64,000 bases of DNA from Carposina sasakii (lineage: Eukaryota; Arthropoda; Insecta; Lepidoptera; Carposinidae). The DNA is taken from NCBI GenBank assembly GCA_014607495.2, contig CP053161.1, positions 4,473,115 through 4,537,114 on the forward strand, in the 5' to 3' direction. Both the position numbers and the translations under genes were made by a program. The stretch's first letter is position 1, and each line of letters opens with the position of its first letter. The notes below the pieces were generated by a model. It did not search any database. It worked only from the letters and a program-made list of their open reading frames with translations, and had not been told where the DNA came from. Shown here piece after piece: positions 22,458-33,576 of this stretch.

Positions 22458-22699
22458 CCTTGGGACAATTCTTGAAAAGTCTCGAGTTGGAACGAAGCCG
22501 AATAGACGCTCAGAACAAAGCAATAATTACTTTATGGTGACACATTTCAGCACGAGACAGACATTTGTTTTCATTCTGTCATACTCGCGACCGATGCGTG
22601 CTAAAATATATCTTATTTATTACTTAAGCGATAAGTATATATTGCTTCGTTCGTTAGTGGTTGCGTTTCGGCTCAAAAATTTTCAAGAATTGCCTCCCT
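22458..22699. mobile_element. MITE, second copy (family of 10299-10562)
   Basis: Reverse copy of the 10.3-kb MITE: GACAATTCTTGAAAAGTCTC at one end and TTTCAAGAATTGCCTCCC at the other. Shared interior AGACGCTCAGAACAAAGCAA and CAGCACGAGACAGACATTTG. Confidence 0.65.
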
Positions 22700-22967
22700 G
22701 ATTTTCTTTGTCGACTCTTACGATATGCACAGAAAGAGATGTAGTCGATGTAAAACGTCCAAAGAAGGATTCAGACCTTATGTGCACTCTCTCCAAAGTA
22801 AACAGCCTACATAAGGTAAACTACCGTGTTTGTTTTACTACGCTACACAGTACTCGTGCAATGCGGGTTGAAAGATGTTTTGTTTTTTCGAGATTAGCCA
22901 AGCGTTGTTTTTGATTGTTTTACTCGAGGGACAATGAAAGGCTCGCCTTTTCGTTGGTTTAAAAAAC

Positions 22968-23397
22968 ACTACATAATGTGCTTATGTACTTATTCTATAT
23001 TGTAGCGGTGATAGCCCAGTGGTTAAGACGTGCACCTTCCAAGCGGGAGGCGTAAGTTCGATCCCAGTCACGGGCCTGTACCAATGAATTTATTTCATGT
23101 ACAGATTTTAATGTTGCAAAATTGTCACTTAGCTCGTGCCTCGGAAAGCACGTAAAACCGTTGGTCCTGCGCCTGATCTCTCTCCGGTCGTGTCGGCTTT
23201 CCGTCCCATCGGACTATGAGAGTGACGGAATAGAGAGTGCATCTGTGTTTGCGCACACACTTGTGCACTATAATATCTCCTGCGTACCTGACCAATCTCC
23301 GTAGAGATTGGTCGCCTTGGCCGAAATACGGTCGGAGAGAATATATATATTGTACACAATAAATTTTTACTACATAACGTGCTTATGTACTTATTCT
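22968..23397 (+). mobile_element. S2 tRNA-derived SINE with about 29-bp TSD
   Basis: The SINE is about 22997-23368. The head has A box GTGATAGCCCAGTGGTTAAG and B box GTTCGATCCCAGTCACGGG. The 3' end includes a short perfect hairpin (AATCTCC...GTAGAGATT region) and GGCCGAAATACGGTCGGAGA. The flanks 22968-22996 and 23369-23397 (ACTACATAATGTGCTTATGT...) match at 28 of 29 positions, an unusually long target duplication. Confidence 0.75.
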
Positions 23398-23545
23398 TAG
23401 GCTTTATTGTACACAGTAAATTTTTCACAATTAAAGTACTCCTTTAAATTGTTTCATTTAAATGTTCCGCAATAATTACTAAAACATGGGTAGTTGACGG
23501 CAAAGGCATTGCGCCTATCATATTTCTATGGTAGACGTTTGACGG

Positions 23546-23920
23546 ACGATTGGTGTAGTTGGTAGTGACTGCACACAGCCTGCGTCGCCTTCTGAATTCG
23601 ATTCCTGCCCAAGTAGCACGACCTGCGAAACACGATATGATAAACCGATTTATCGACAACTAGCCTGTCAAATTACGATAAATATAACCTCCATGTTGAA
23701 TTTTGTATAGAGACGATACGTTATCGTACGATACGATATCCACGATGCGTGATCATGCAGGGGGGCTGGTGGGTATTGATGAATATCGATGTTTGTTTCC
23801 AAGTGATGGATGTTTCTATTTCTTATCTATGTATTTATATACCATTGCTTAGTACCCATGTCACAAGATTATTCCAGTGTGGAACTAGGTTAATGTGTTG
23901 TGAAGTCCTTAAATCTGAAT
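23546..23920 (+). mobile_element. S3 SINE, split by extra sequence
   Basis: The head ACGATTGGTGTAGTTGGTAG and a B box in GAATTCGATTCCTGCCC are followed, after about 140 bp of unrelated sequence (23625-23765), by ATATCGATGTTTGTTTCCAA and TTATATACCATTGCTTAGTA of the S3 body. An insertion or local rearrangement split the copy. Confidence 0.6.
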
Positions 23921-23999
23921 TGTTATGAAATCACAAGTTGTAGATACTGTCTATTAATTACAATGTTGAAATTATTGGAAACGTGCAGGGATATGATAA

Positions 24000-25600
24000 T
24001 AGAAGTAGTTTGTATGTTATGTAGGTACTCTAAGTTTTTAACTAACTACTGAATACACTAGGACTAAAATAGAGTCAATTCAGGTATTATGCTTGCAATG
24101 GCAGATAGCATTTTTCTGTAACAGTTGGCAACATTGTTGCTATTCTATCATAGTTTTGTTCCCTGAGGTAATCGAAGGTTGCCGGCTTCACTTTATCTAC
24201 TTCTATGTTCTACTTCGACATTGACAGAAAAATATAGAATTATCACAAAATATAAAACAGAGATCCCTACTACTCGTTTCTCAAAATTTTTATGAAACCA
24301 CTTTCGGATTCACGATTAGCACTAATCTAATACGAAAAGCTTACTCTTTACCACTGGAGCGTGCACGTAATACAAACATTTACTCGAAAAACATAACCTT
24401 AATTCATCTGGTGCAGTCGGGTAAAATTAAAATGTAAAATGATACCAGGACTCGTAGAATGCCCGAACATGTGAAGTTAAGGACCGTATAAGTACCGTGA
24501 TCTTTAAGGTCGGTACGCGTACAACTCAATGCTTATATATCAGACAAAATGCATACAAAAAATACAGACCTTAGCCCTAATGGTAGCCAATTTAAAAACA
24601 CCTCTAGCGACCCCATAAATTAAAGTCCAGGGGACCGGGCGAGGCCCTCATCGAATATGTAGATGAAAATTGTCGAACCCCGCCGCCTCGGATTTGCAAA
24701 AAATATTAAGTGGTCAGCAAAGGAATGTATTCGTGAAACTTATATCCTACTAATATACTTACAAATGTGAACATTTGTATTTGGTTGGCTTGTAAAAACC
24801 AAAGAACGGATTGGAGTTCGTTGTTAATAAAAAAAACCATTAAAATATTCGACTACAGAGAACCTAACCACAAAAACTGTGACTTTAAATCATATATCTG
24901 ATTTACAAGACTGAGTTGTTCAGGAATTTTTCATACTATATGGAAAAATTAAAATATGTGATTGTCTTACTTACACTGAGTCGAAATATGTAAAGCAGAA
25001 CATAAGCCGAATACCTAAATTCGTGCTGAAACCAGTGACAGGACTGAACCTGATATACCTACTGGCAGATGAGATGACAAACGGGTTGCAGAATCAATCT
25101 ACATGATGCTAGATTAGGCGGTAATGCCTGACATGCTGGTAATAGATCTTTGTTGACGTGCTAAGCTCGAGTTAATCTTGCTACGAAATTCAATATAGCT
25201 TGCTAATTCGATTTAGGTAATGTGTTTAAGAGGTTATTTCTTTGGATATTATAGTATTATCTTAGATTATACTGAAAACCTAATATTGGTGAGGTAGCGA
25301 AGAGATCTTTACTACTAGTTGACACTTTGTATGGATTCAATATCGTTTATATCGTATGCTGATGATAAGTTTCCATATGAAAGAACATACTCTCTTTTTT
25401 GAAGTCAGTCAATAAGGTCGCGCAAGTTGTGTCTATTTATTTATATATAGTAACCGCAATAGTACTACAATACATACCTATACAGCCAAAAGGCTTGTAT
25501 TTGAATCCACGACCTTCGGACTACAGGGCCGCGGGGTGCCAAACACATTGTGCTACATCACATATCAATTATTATGTGGTTGCTGACTTGCTCTTTTTAC
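24000..25600. other. spacer with one M1 relic
   Basis: AT-rich, no gene seen. A degenerate M1-like palindrome lies at about 24848-24965 (CTACAGAGAACCTAACCACA; GAGTTGTTCAGGAATTTTTC). Confidence 0.45.
24848..24965. mobile_element. M1 MITE, degraded centre
   Basis: Several M1 words survive in order (AGAGAACCTAACCACAAAA, GACTGAGTTGTTCAGGAATT, CATACTATATGGAAAAATTA). Both termini are gone. Confidence 0.45.
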
Positions 25601-25663
25601 ACGACTGTGTCAGAAAGAAGGTTATGTTTCTCGAGTGTTTTTATGTATGTATATTTATTTGAC

Positions 25664-25830
25664 AGGGGTTTGCAAAACTTATTTCGTCTAACGCCCACTT
25701 TGAAAATCAGTAGCGTTCCCCATTTTATTTCACCTTTAAAATGTCAATAGCATATTAGTTGCGCTATTTTTTCTGGGGTCTTAACTGACGTTATCGTCCA
25801 CTTTGGGAAAGACTGCTCTAGAACCTAAAC
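25664..25830. mobile_element. hAT-type MITE relic
   Basis: CAGGGGTTTGCAAAACTTAT at one end and CACTTTGGGAAAGACTG at the other resemble the intact pair at 54257-54443. CTCTAGAA follows the right end, similar to the CTCTAGAT target there, and the sequence beyond (CCTAAACGGTTTGTCGCATT) matches the flank of the 54-kb copy. Confidence 0.5.
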
Positions 25831-25901
25831 GGTTTGTCGCATTTGAGAGTTCAGCTTGAGATTCGTCTTAGTCATGAGTGAAACTGGGTCAAAATTTTTA
25901 C

Positions 25902-26158
25902 GCTTCTTCTTCTTCAGCCTATTGCAGTTCACTGCTGAACGTAGGCCTTCCCCAGGGCATGCCACAAGGCTACTGCCACAGGGGGGTTTGCCTATAGTCA
26001 CCACGCTGGGCAGGCGGGTTGGTGACCGCAGTGTGATTTTCGGACTATGTTGTCAGTACGGGAGGTTCTGCTGCCCACCTCCCGGAAACCATTAATCGCC
26101 TCGTACGATACCCACGGGCAGGCAGCGGTGGTACAAACTCTACTCTGCCGGCACCACG
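25902..26158 (-). mobile_element. RTE-like LINE 3' end
   Basis: Reverse copy with CTTCTTCTTCTTCAGCCTAT, AGTTCACTGCTGAACGTAGG and CGGGAGGTTCTGCTGCCCAC. Collinear with 11164-11429. Confidence 0.7.
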
Positions 26159-27689
26159 ACATTCATGAAATAAATGGGATTATTTACCATCTGATAAGTA
26201 CGGGTAAACTTGGTATCAAATTAGGCACAAAATGATTAAAATACTGAACGGTAACGACCAAAATTATGCTAACCCTTTTACCTAAAATCTGGAACAGAAA
26301 ATATTCGTTTCGCTGAATTCCTACAACTTTCCAGAGTTCCAGCGTTCCAGAATTCCATTATATGAAAACTGTATTCCACATGCAACATTGAAACTAGTAC
26401 GATTGCGACTCACGTACCAAATGTTCACTATTCTCTAAGGTAAAGCAGATTCTGTAGATACGCTCTTTTGGTTTGTGAAGTCGCCCGAAAAGCCGGCGAC
26501 TGAAAATGTCAGGTATTCTGATATTTTCCTCGTCTTTTTATTATCACAGTTGGTCCTGGGATCTATGTCTGTTTATATGTGCTTTTTCCGGTGGGTAACA
26601 TTTTTATGTGACAAATGGTAGCTTGCATCGTGCAAATTCACTGAGCTCTGTGGCGTAAGCTGAAGCCGCTCTACCGATAGATTTCTGAGACTTTAGACTG
26701 GGATCATGTCCCAGGAATGTCCTGTTGTGACATCCACCACTTCAAGACATGTATCTAGGACTGTCTTATTTCGGTGTTGCGATTGTCAAGAAGGACACTT
26801 CAGTTACCATTCTTTCTTCGGGCCTTTTATTTTAACTTTGTATCTTTCCAAATGATAGAAATAATGATAGAAAAGTGACTAGTACCAGAAAATGGACTTT
26901 TCCAACATCAACATCAAGGTGTTTATTATGTATCTTACGTAGAACATGCCCCATAAATGGATGGAGGGTCTATGTAAATTCCTTCAGCAATTTTCAAACG
27001 AATAACTCAATCCGAAGCATGGAATCTTAAAAATTCTGGCACTAAAGTGAACGAGTCACCCAAAACTATTATTGCACGTTTCTTTCCGAAATTTGAGGAA
27101 TGCTGAAATAATTCTGTTGGGCATTTGCAAATATACATATGTGAAGTTTTTGTCTTAATTATTTACATTTCTTTTGAAACTTACGCTCGTCGTAACTTTT
27201 GCCTTGAGAGATGGTATTTTTTTATAAACTTGAGTGTGGCTGAACTTTGAGGCAATGATTTATTGTTTAAAGAGTTTGAAGGAATACAAACCAACAAGAC
27301 TAGATCATAGTGTTGTTACCCTTACGAGGCGAATCAAAATTATAACATATATTGCGTAACGGGAGTGTTTGAACAAAGTCGCGGGCGAATAGTATATCAT
27401 AATAGAAATGTCTTACTGCCAAACCCACATCGAAGGGCGTGGAATTCGGATATCCACAACTTAATATGTGTCTGTCTATATAGATTTACTTTTAGTATTT
27501 TAATCTGACAAGGTATGTGGTGTAGGTATGTCATTTACTGAAAGGGACGAATTTTGGTATTCCTGGCATTTCCAAGATCTAATAATAGTTTACTCTAGAG
27601 ATAGGTTAAAGGTCGGAAGGTTAATTACAAACATATAGGCGTAGAAAGATGTTGAAAGGTGATCAAACGATGAAATTTTCTGACTTGCA
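26159..27689. other. spacer, no gene seen
   Basis: No shared repeat recognised apart from a possible Helitron 3' relic near 27380 (AAAGTCGCGGGCGAATAGTA). No coding signal. Confidence 0.45.
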
Positions 27690-27879
27690 AGAAGCTTTAA
27701 CTCGCTGGTTTCTTGTAGCGATTGTAGGTAGTGCAAGTGCTTGTTTTCGCAGTTATGAGTTATTAGATCCGAGGGTCAGTGCAGGGTGTAGGGCCCGGTG
27801 GTGGGCGCACCCATAGTGAATGTTTAAACTTCCGAATTGTAACGCTTTATACAATTTTATTTAATTTAGAAGCTTTAAC
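27690..27879 (+). mobile_element. FBR retroposon, 5'-truncated, 12-bp TSD
   Basis: The insert is 27702-27867, flanked by AGAAGCTTTAAC at 27690-27701 and 27868-27879 (perfect 12 bp). It holds only the sense strand of the family: GGCGATTGTAG-like start, GCAGTTATGAGTTATTAGAT, the GC-rich block ending CACCCATAGTGAATG, then ACTTCCGAATTGTAACGC and ACAATTTTATTTAATTT. The truncation pattern is that of target-primed retroposition. Confidence 0.85.
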
Positions 27880-27898
27880 ATTTACATACATATAAACC

Positions 27899-28012
27899 CA
27901 CCTGCCCAGCGTGGTGACTATGGGCAAAACCCTCTTGTGGCAGTAGCCTTTTGGCTTGCCCTGGGGGAGGCCTACGTCCAGCAGTGGACTGCAATAGGCT
28001 GAAAAAGAAACA
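27899..28012 (+). mobile_element. RTE-like LINE 3' end, short
   Basis: CACCTGCCCAGCGTGGTGAC, GGGCAAAACCCTCTTGTGGC and CAGCAGTGGACTGCAATAGG, ending CTGAAAAAGAAA. Confidence 0.7.
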
Positions 28013-28659
28013 CGGCTGTGGTCTCATGTCACGTGAGAGAGGGAGATGAGTGACATTGGCGGAAAATGAACTAATAATTGGGTATGAGAAATTAAATTAA
28101 TCAAAATTTAAACAGAAAGAAGACTGGACATTGAACTCCACTGACCTTAGATATCTCATAAATCAGTTAGGTCTATAAAAATCTATAAAACTCATGAACT
28201 AGTCTACCAGAGCCGGGTTCAGCGACCTCACCTAATTTAGGCCAAGATTCAGCAACAAAGGGCCCGTTGTTATAGGTCGGTGCTGAGGTTGATGACCGCT
28301 AGTGTCTGGTACAAGTGGATTGTTGTCTATGAGTTATTAATGATATTACACTTCAGATTATGTTACTTTTAACCATAGACAAAGCCCTTCAAGACGCCGT
28401 AATACCCATATACCTACAGGATCATAGTGGACTTGTCATTAATGATGATGATGCTAGGATATAACAGAGACTCAAAATCAAATGATTAGTTTCTAGATTG
28501 TATTAAGTGGACATTATACCAAGTTAGCTGGTAGAGAATGTCAATAGAGGCATTAATTTCGTCCTTGTTTGATAATTTGTAAAACTTCTTTGGCCATTCC
28601 TCTTTGGTCCACGTTCGTAGTTGATTTCTAACCAATTTAACAAAATCACTACCTATTAT

Positions 28660-29467
28660 CTATACTTAATATTATAAAGAGGAAAACTTTGTTTGTTTGG
28701 TTGTAATGAATAGGCTCCGAAACTACTGGACCGATTTCAAAAATTCTTTCACCGTTAGAATCCTTATTGGATCTGGATGAACATAGGCTATAAGAATTTC
28801 CCGATATTCCCACGGGAAGGCGACCAACGGGAATTTAATATTTTTTACGAAAACCGCTATACATATGAAGCTGAAATCAGGCATATATGTTCATTGGGGA
28901 CAACGAGGAAGGACTAAAAACGGATTTCCCGAAATTCCCACGGGAAGGGGACTAACGGGAATTCATAATTTTTACGAGAACCGCTATACATATGAAGCTG
29001 AAATCGGGCATATATGTTCATTGGGGACAACGAGGAAGGACTAAAAACGGATTTCCCGAAATTCCCAAGGGAAGGGGACAAATGGGAATTCAAACGGATT
29101 TCCCGATATTCCCACGGGAAGGGGACAAACGGGAATTCATTTTTTTACGACAACTGCGATACATATGAATTTGAAATTGGACCTGTATGTTCATTAGGGA
29201 CTGCGAGGGAGCACTAAGAACGGATTTCCCGAAATTCCTATGGGAAGGGGAGTTACGGGAATTTAATTTTTTTACGAAAACAGCTATTTATACGAAGCTG
29301 AAATCGGATTAGGGCTACAAGGAAGCTCTAAGAACGGATTTCCCGAAATTCCCACGGGAAGGGGACCAACGGGAGTTCCAAATTTAAACGAAAACCGCTG
29401 TACCTACATATAAAGTTGTATCTATGTATTGATATGTACCGAAGCGAAGCGAGGGCGGGCCACTAGT
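28660..29467 (+). mobile_element. Helitron-like element with internal minisatellite
   Basis: Starts TCTATACTTAATATTATAAA and ends GAGGGCGGGCCACTAGT. About 800 bp, much larger than the roughly 220-bp copies elsewhere. The extra length is a tandem array at 28793-29400. Confidence 0.75.
28793..29400 (+). repeat. minisatellite of about 127 bp, inside Helitron
   Basis: Successive CGGATTTCCCGAAATTCCCA-type starts lie near 28793, 28921, 29048, 29095, 29221 and 29335, giving spacings of about 128, 127, 47, 126 and 114. Units contain ACGGGAATTCAT, GCTATACATATGAAGCTGAA and ATATGTTCATTGGGGACAAC. The 47-bp unit is a deleted one. Confidence 0.85.
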
Positions 29468-29649
29468 AAAATATAAAATGCTCGTGTCACAGTGTTAGTT
29501 ACCATACTCCTCCGAAACGGCTTGACCGATTCTTATGAAATTTTATACGCATATTCAGTAGGTTTGAGAATCGGCTACTATCTATTTTTCATAACCCTTC
29601 TACGCAATAAGCGACATCCACGCGAGCGGAGCCGCTGGCAACAGCTAGT
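29468..29649 (+). mobile_element. second Helitron-like element abutting the first
   Basis: AAAATATAAAATGCTCGTGT start, then ACTCCTCCGAAACGGCTTGA and the end GAGCCGCTGGCAACAGCTAGT (CTAGT at 29645-29649). A different Helitron subfamily joined directly to the CTAGT of the previous one. Confidence 0.7.
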
Positions 29650-30388
29650 AAATTATAAAACAAAGTCGCTACCCGCTGTCTGTCCCTTTGAGTGCTATAA
29701 GATCTTTAAAAGTACGTTACGGATTTTGATGCAGTTTTAATAGATAGAGTGATTCATGAGGAAGATTTATATGTATAAATAGGGACACGCCCCATTTTTT
29801 TTTCTGAAAAAAAATAATAAAGCGGGACGAAGTTTCCCGTGTAATAGAGCAATGACATATACATATATTCATATACAGGACATATATTATTACGTTATTC
29901 GACTTCGTATAACAAAAGAAAAACTAAAAATCATTAGAATTCTCAATACATATACTTACCAAATATTCCACCGATAATAATACCCCGTCATATTCATCAA
30001 AATAAAACAATTTTCTACCAAGGTACACATTATACATTACGCATAAAACTTCGACTTCCGTCTGACGTATCGAGCCGAATAAGTTTTTCAGCATTTGTTA
30101 CGAGTAGTTCCCAATCATATTTCCATGATACGATATATGAATATTTTATTCGAGAGTGGATAAGAACACGTGAGATTTGTTAACTTGATTTTAATATATT
30201 CTATGTAAGTGTGTTAAAACTAGAAGCCAGTATAAAAAAACTATATCTCAGATGAAATTAGCTCTATATGCATTAGAAGAGTAGTAAAGTAACAGTGCGT
30301 TACTTTTCTATAATATTTCTATGTAATGAACTACCTTTTAGAGAGTACGAATAAGTTCCATAAGCTATTGAAGTAAATGCCACATCTA
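29650..30388. other. spacer, no gene seen
   Basis: AT-rich, with no shared repeat or gene recognised. Confidence 0.45.
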
Positions 30389-30740
30389 TACAGGGTTATT
30401 TTTGGTCGTCAACGTTCCCGAAAACTACGGAATCTTCTCAACATCACGATCATTTTTCTCCATGGAAGCATACCTGGGAAGTGTCTGGTTATTGGGGTCC
30501 CAAGATATTAGGGTCCAAAGTTGAGAAAATAGACTGCGTTTTTCTGCATAAATATGCGCATAGTCGCGCGTAGCAAGATTTTTATCTGTCTATGAAAAAA
30601 CTAGCACAAACACTGGACACTATAAATTAATAATTAATAAAAAAAATATTACATGGTTTCCTAGCATTTTCTTTGGCATAAACTTACTTTATTTGATCTA
30701 TAGAGTACGTGCCCTTTGTTAAGGGTGGCAATATCCTGTA
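30389..30740 (-). mobile_element. M2 MITE
   Basis: From TACAGGGTTATTTTTGGTCG to ...GGGTGGCAATATCCTGTA. Reverse of 56002-56399, with GAAAACTACGGAATCTTCTC and ATAAACTTACTTTATTTGAT. Near full length. Confidence 0.8.
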
Positions 30741-30879
30741 TATCCTAGCATAGCTCATTGAGCATATCTGTAAGTGTACTAGATAATGAACAGAAGGATA
30801 ACAACAACTGAAACTACGAGTACTGTACAAATAAACGCTGCAGTACTTACCAGACGTCACGTTTTGCATAGCGGGGACA

Positions 30880-31005
30880 GATGAAAATGAACAGTGACAA
30901 GTTGCTAGCTTATCGCCCGAGTTCCTTAGTCGACTCTTCCGACATGCACGGAAGGAGGTGCAGTTGAAATATTCTAATAAAGCCCCGCATCAACACAGGA
31001 TCAGT
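30880..31005 (-). repeat. B repeat
   Basis: AGCTTATCGCCCGAGTTCCT, CGACTCTTCCGACATGCACG and TCTAATAAAGCCCCGCATCA, reversed. Confidence 0.65.
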
Positions 31006-31699
31006 GAGAGAATAAACTTGAATACAATATTAATTCCACATCAGATAAACTATCTCCAATGCAATTTCAAATCAATTTCATTCTATATATATATTTATGT
31101 ATATAGTAGCAAAACCAATAGATAGTAATAATGCAAGAAGGAGCAATGCATAACAGACATAAGGAAAACATTACGACAATCTGTCTGTCACATATCCTGT
31201 TTGGGTATGTTTTCGTATACTAAAATATCTCCGAGAGACACATGGAATAACCAGATAGATATAGAAACTCCATCAGTTTTATACTTGTACCACACCTCAT
31301 TGATTACCCCTCTTCGGCTAACTGCCGGAGCTCACAACTTGGACTCTCATACTCGTTAGCGAGCAATCTACGACTCTCCCCAACAGCAGTTACGAACAGC
31401 TCACCATTTCGAGTACCATTGCTGGGTATGTAAATAGAAAAACAGAAGGAGCCGATTTAAGCAATCGATGGAGAGCGCGGAAAGTTTTGGTCTATTAGAT
31501 ACGGCTAGATTATGCTGAGTCTTGTGCAGTTTAAATGCTTCAAAATGTGCGGGAATTTGAATTTTTATGGTGGACATTTAGCAGTGTAAGGAAATAGATC
31601 TGCTTTTAACTGCGATTTGTCTGTCCAATGCAGAAATATTAGAGCCATATCTATTTTATTGGACAAGTTCTTGGATATGGGTTTTCTATGTAAACATTA
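31006..31699. other. spacer, no gene seen
   Basis: No gene or shared repeat recognised. Confidence 0.45.
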
Positions 31700-32017
31700 T
31701 ACAGGGTGATTTTTGGTCGTCAACGTTCCTGAAAACTACGAAATCTCCTCATCATCACGATCATTTTTCGCCGTGGAAGCATACCTGGGAAGTGTCTAGT
31801 TACCAAGATATTAGGGTCCAAAGTTGAGTAAATAGAGTAAATAATTAATATCTGTCTATGATAAAACTAGCATAGACGCTGAACACTATAAATTTCGACC
31901 GATCAAGTAATAAAAAAAACTTACATCGTTTCCCAGATTTTTTTTGGCATAAACTTACTTTATTTCATGTATAGAGTACGTACCCTTCGTTAAGGGTCGC
32001 AACAAAAAACACCTGTA
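31700..32017 (-). mobile_element. M2 MITE with internal deletion
   Basis: TACAGGGTGATTTTTGGTCG to ...TCGCAACAAAAAACACCTGTA. Same orientation as 30389-30740 and slightly shorter. Confidence 0.8.
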
Positions 32018-32129
32018 TATTACAAATAACCATTAGTATTTTTTTGGGCAGCCTTTAGATTCTGGTTATACTGGGGAAAAAAAATATTTGTATAAGTCAT
32101 AGCTTGCCCCATTAAGAAAGGAGTGGAAC

Positions 32130-32240
32130 GTACATAAAGAATATCTTGGAAAGTAGTGGTGGTGTTAAGAGATGTGTCAGCAGGACCGTAGTAAATGGAG
32201 ATCTCTGCCTACCCCTCCGGGAAAGAGCCGTGATTATAAG
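32130..32240 (+). mobile_element. C repeat, 3' end
   Basis: AGAGATGTGTCAGCAGGACC, GTAGTAAATGGAGATCTCTG and CCGGGAAAGAGCCGTGATTA, then TAAGTA. Diverged LINE C-terminus. Confidence 0.55.
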
Positions 32241-33034
32241 TATTAATGAAACTTAAACTAGAATATACTACTGATCACCACTTCACCAAAAGCAATGTTG
32301 CCATAGACAAACAACCTTTACAATCTCCAAACTCAAAAGTGTAACTCATCCATCAATAACTATAGCCAAAGCATCAGACAATGGCACGCTAATGTTATGA
32401 CTGATGACACTAATACATCCAACAACAAATAACGGATGAAGACAAAACGATCGAGGACTCGGAACCCATAATCCCATTAAAGAAAACTTTAAAGAGCTAT
32501 TCGAGAACTTCGAAACATTCACAATTAATTTGCAGGAGCTACTTGTTTACAAACGCCTTGATAAATAAAAGTTTTGTCGTCACTTGTTGTAACGGAAACG
32601 TAAAATTAATACCAAACTCGTTTGTACGAGTATATGCCGAAGGCTTTGTTAAATGCGCCGTAAAAGGTATTGCTGTTATGAAAGGTTTGACTTTTGGAAA
32701 TCATTACTTGTCTGCTATATTTCCAGCACTTTGTCTTTAATACACTCTGAGTTCTTTACACACTCAGTTCTTTAAAAGTCACTTGATACGTCCCTCGGGA
32801 TTTCTTATACTTTATTTTATAGCCCTCTTATGTTACTAAGGAGTTATGAAAGGTATCTAACACATTCTTCGTTAAAATACACATAGGCACATACCTATTA
32901 GAACAGCATTAATCGTGTGTCAATACAGTCAATATAGCGCAATAAAACATAGATAGGCCTACACACACATTTTAACTGCAAATCAAAAGACTGTCATTCA
33001 TTACAGCTAAAAGACATATTTACATGGATCCCCA
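32241..33034. other. spacer upstream of the LINE
   Basis: AT-rich. A 65-codon frame at 32543-32740 has no recognised motif. The last bases are the undisturbed flank of the LINE target. Confidence 0.45.
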
Positions 33035-33126
33035 TAAATACCCTAAGAATATCCATTAGCGAAGTAATAAACAATTAGGAAAGTGTAAATACAGATGCGA
33101 ATGGCAGATTAAGTTCATCCGTTCCT
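33035..33126 (+). repeat. 92-bp target-site duplication, left copy
   Basis: Starts TAAATACCCTAAGAATATCC and ends AAGTTCATCCGTTCCT. Identical base for base to 38382-38473. The first six bases (TAAATA) could in part be the element tail, so the true duplication is 86-92 bp. Confidence 0.95.
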
Positions 33127-33160
33127 TCACTCTTCTCTCGACACCCGCCTAGCACGGACG
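33127..33160 (+). promoter_or_regulatory. possible internal Pol II promoter (Inr + DPE)
   Basis: The element begins TCACTC, five of six to the insect initiator TCAKTY. Taking the A at 33129 as +1, GGACG at 33156-33160 falls at +28 to +32 and fits the downstream element RGWYV. Such TATA-less internal promoters are known in jockey-type LINEs. The function here is inferred. Confidence 0.5.
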
Positions 33161-33576
33161 TGCTTGTGCTTGTTCCGCGCTTGCATTTAAAACTCGACTA
33201 CTAAAGTTTACATGTGTGCAAAGTGATATTGAGTTGGTGTGTGTTGTTTTTGATAGTCTCCGCCCAAAAGTGTGTGTGAAGAAGACCGTGCTAGCTGGAA
33301 AAGCGAGATAACAAACTGCATCTGCGTTCCTTATCGCATAAGGTCTCCTGGCGATACCCGCCCCTTCTGCATGACCGAGACACTTAGATCCTGCGAAAAC
33401 GAAACAACCAGCTGCGCCCGCGCCTAACGTCGTAGAAAAATTCCATAAAATCAAGCTCCTCCCCATTGCTGGAACGTGACAGACATATCGACTACAAGCA
33501 GGACAACTGACTGTTCCTGCGTCGTTACTTCAACTCAATTAGGCCTACAAATTAATTTAGGCCTACAATCCTTATC

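Noticed and set aside
28793..29400. CRISPR-like spaced repeats
   Set aside because: The units are long, contiguous and homologous throughout, with no unique spacers, and the host is a eukaryote. A minisatellite.
33149..33466. 105-codon minus-strand frame at the LINE start
   Set aside because: Lies within the LINE 5' UTR, antisense, with no motif.
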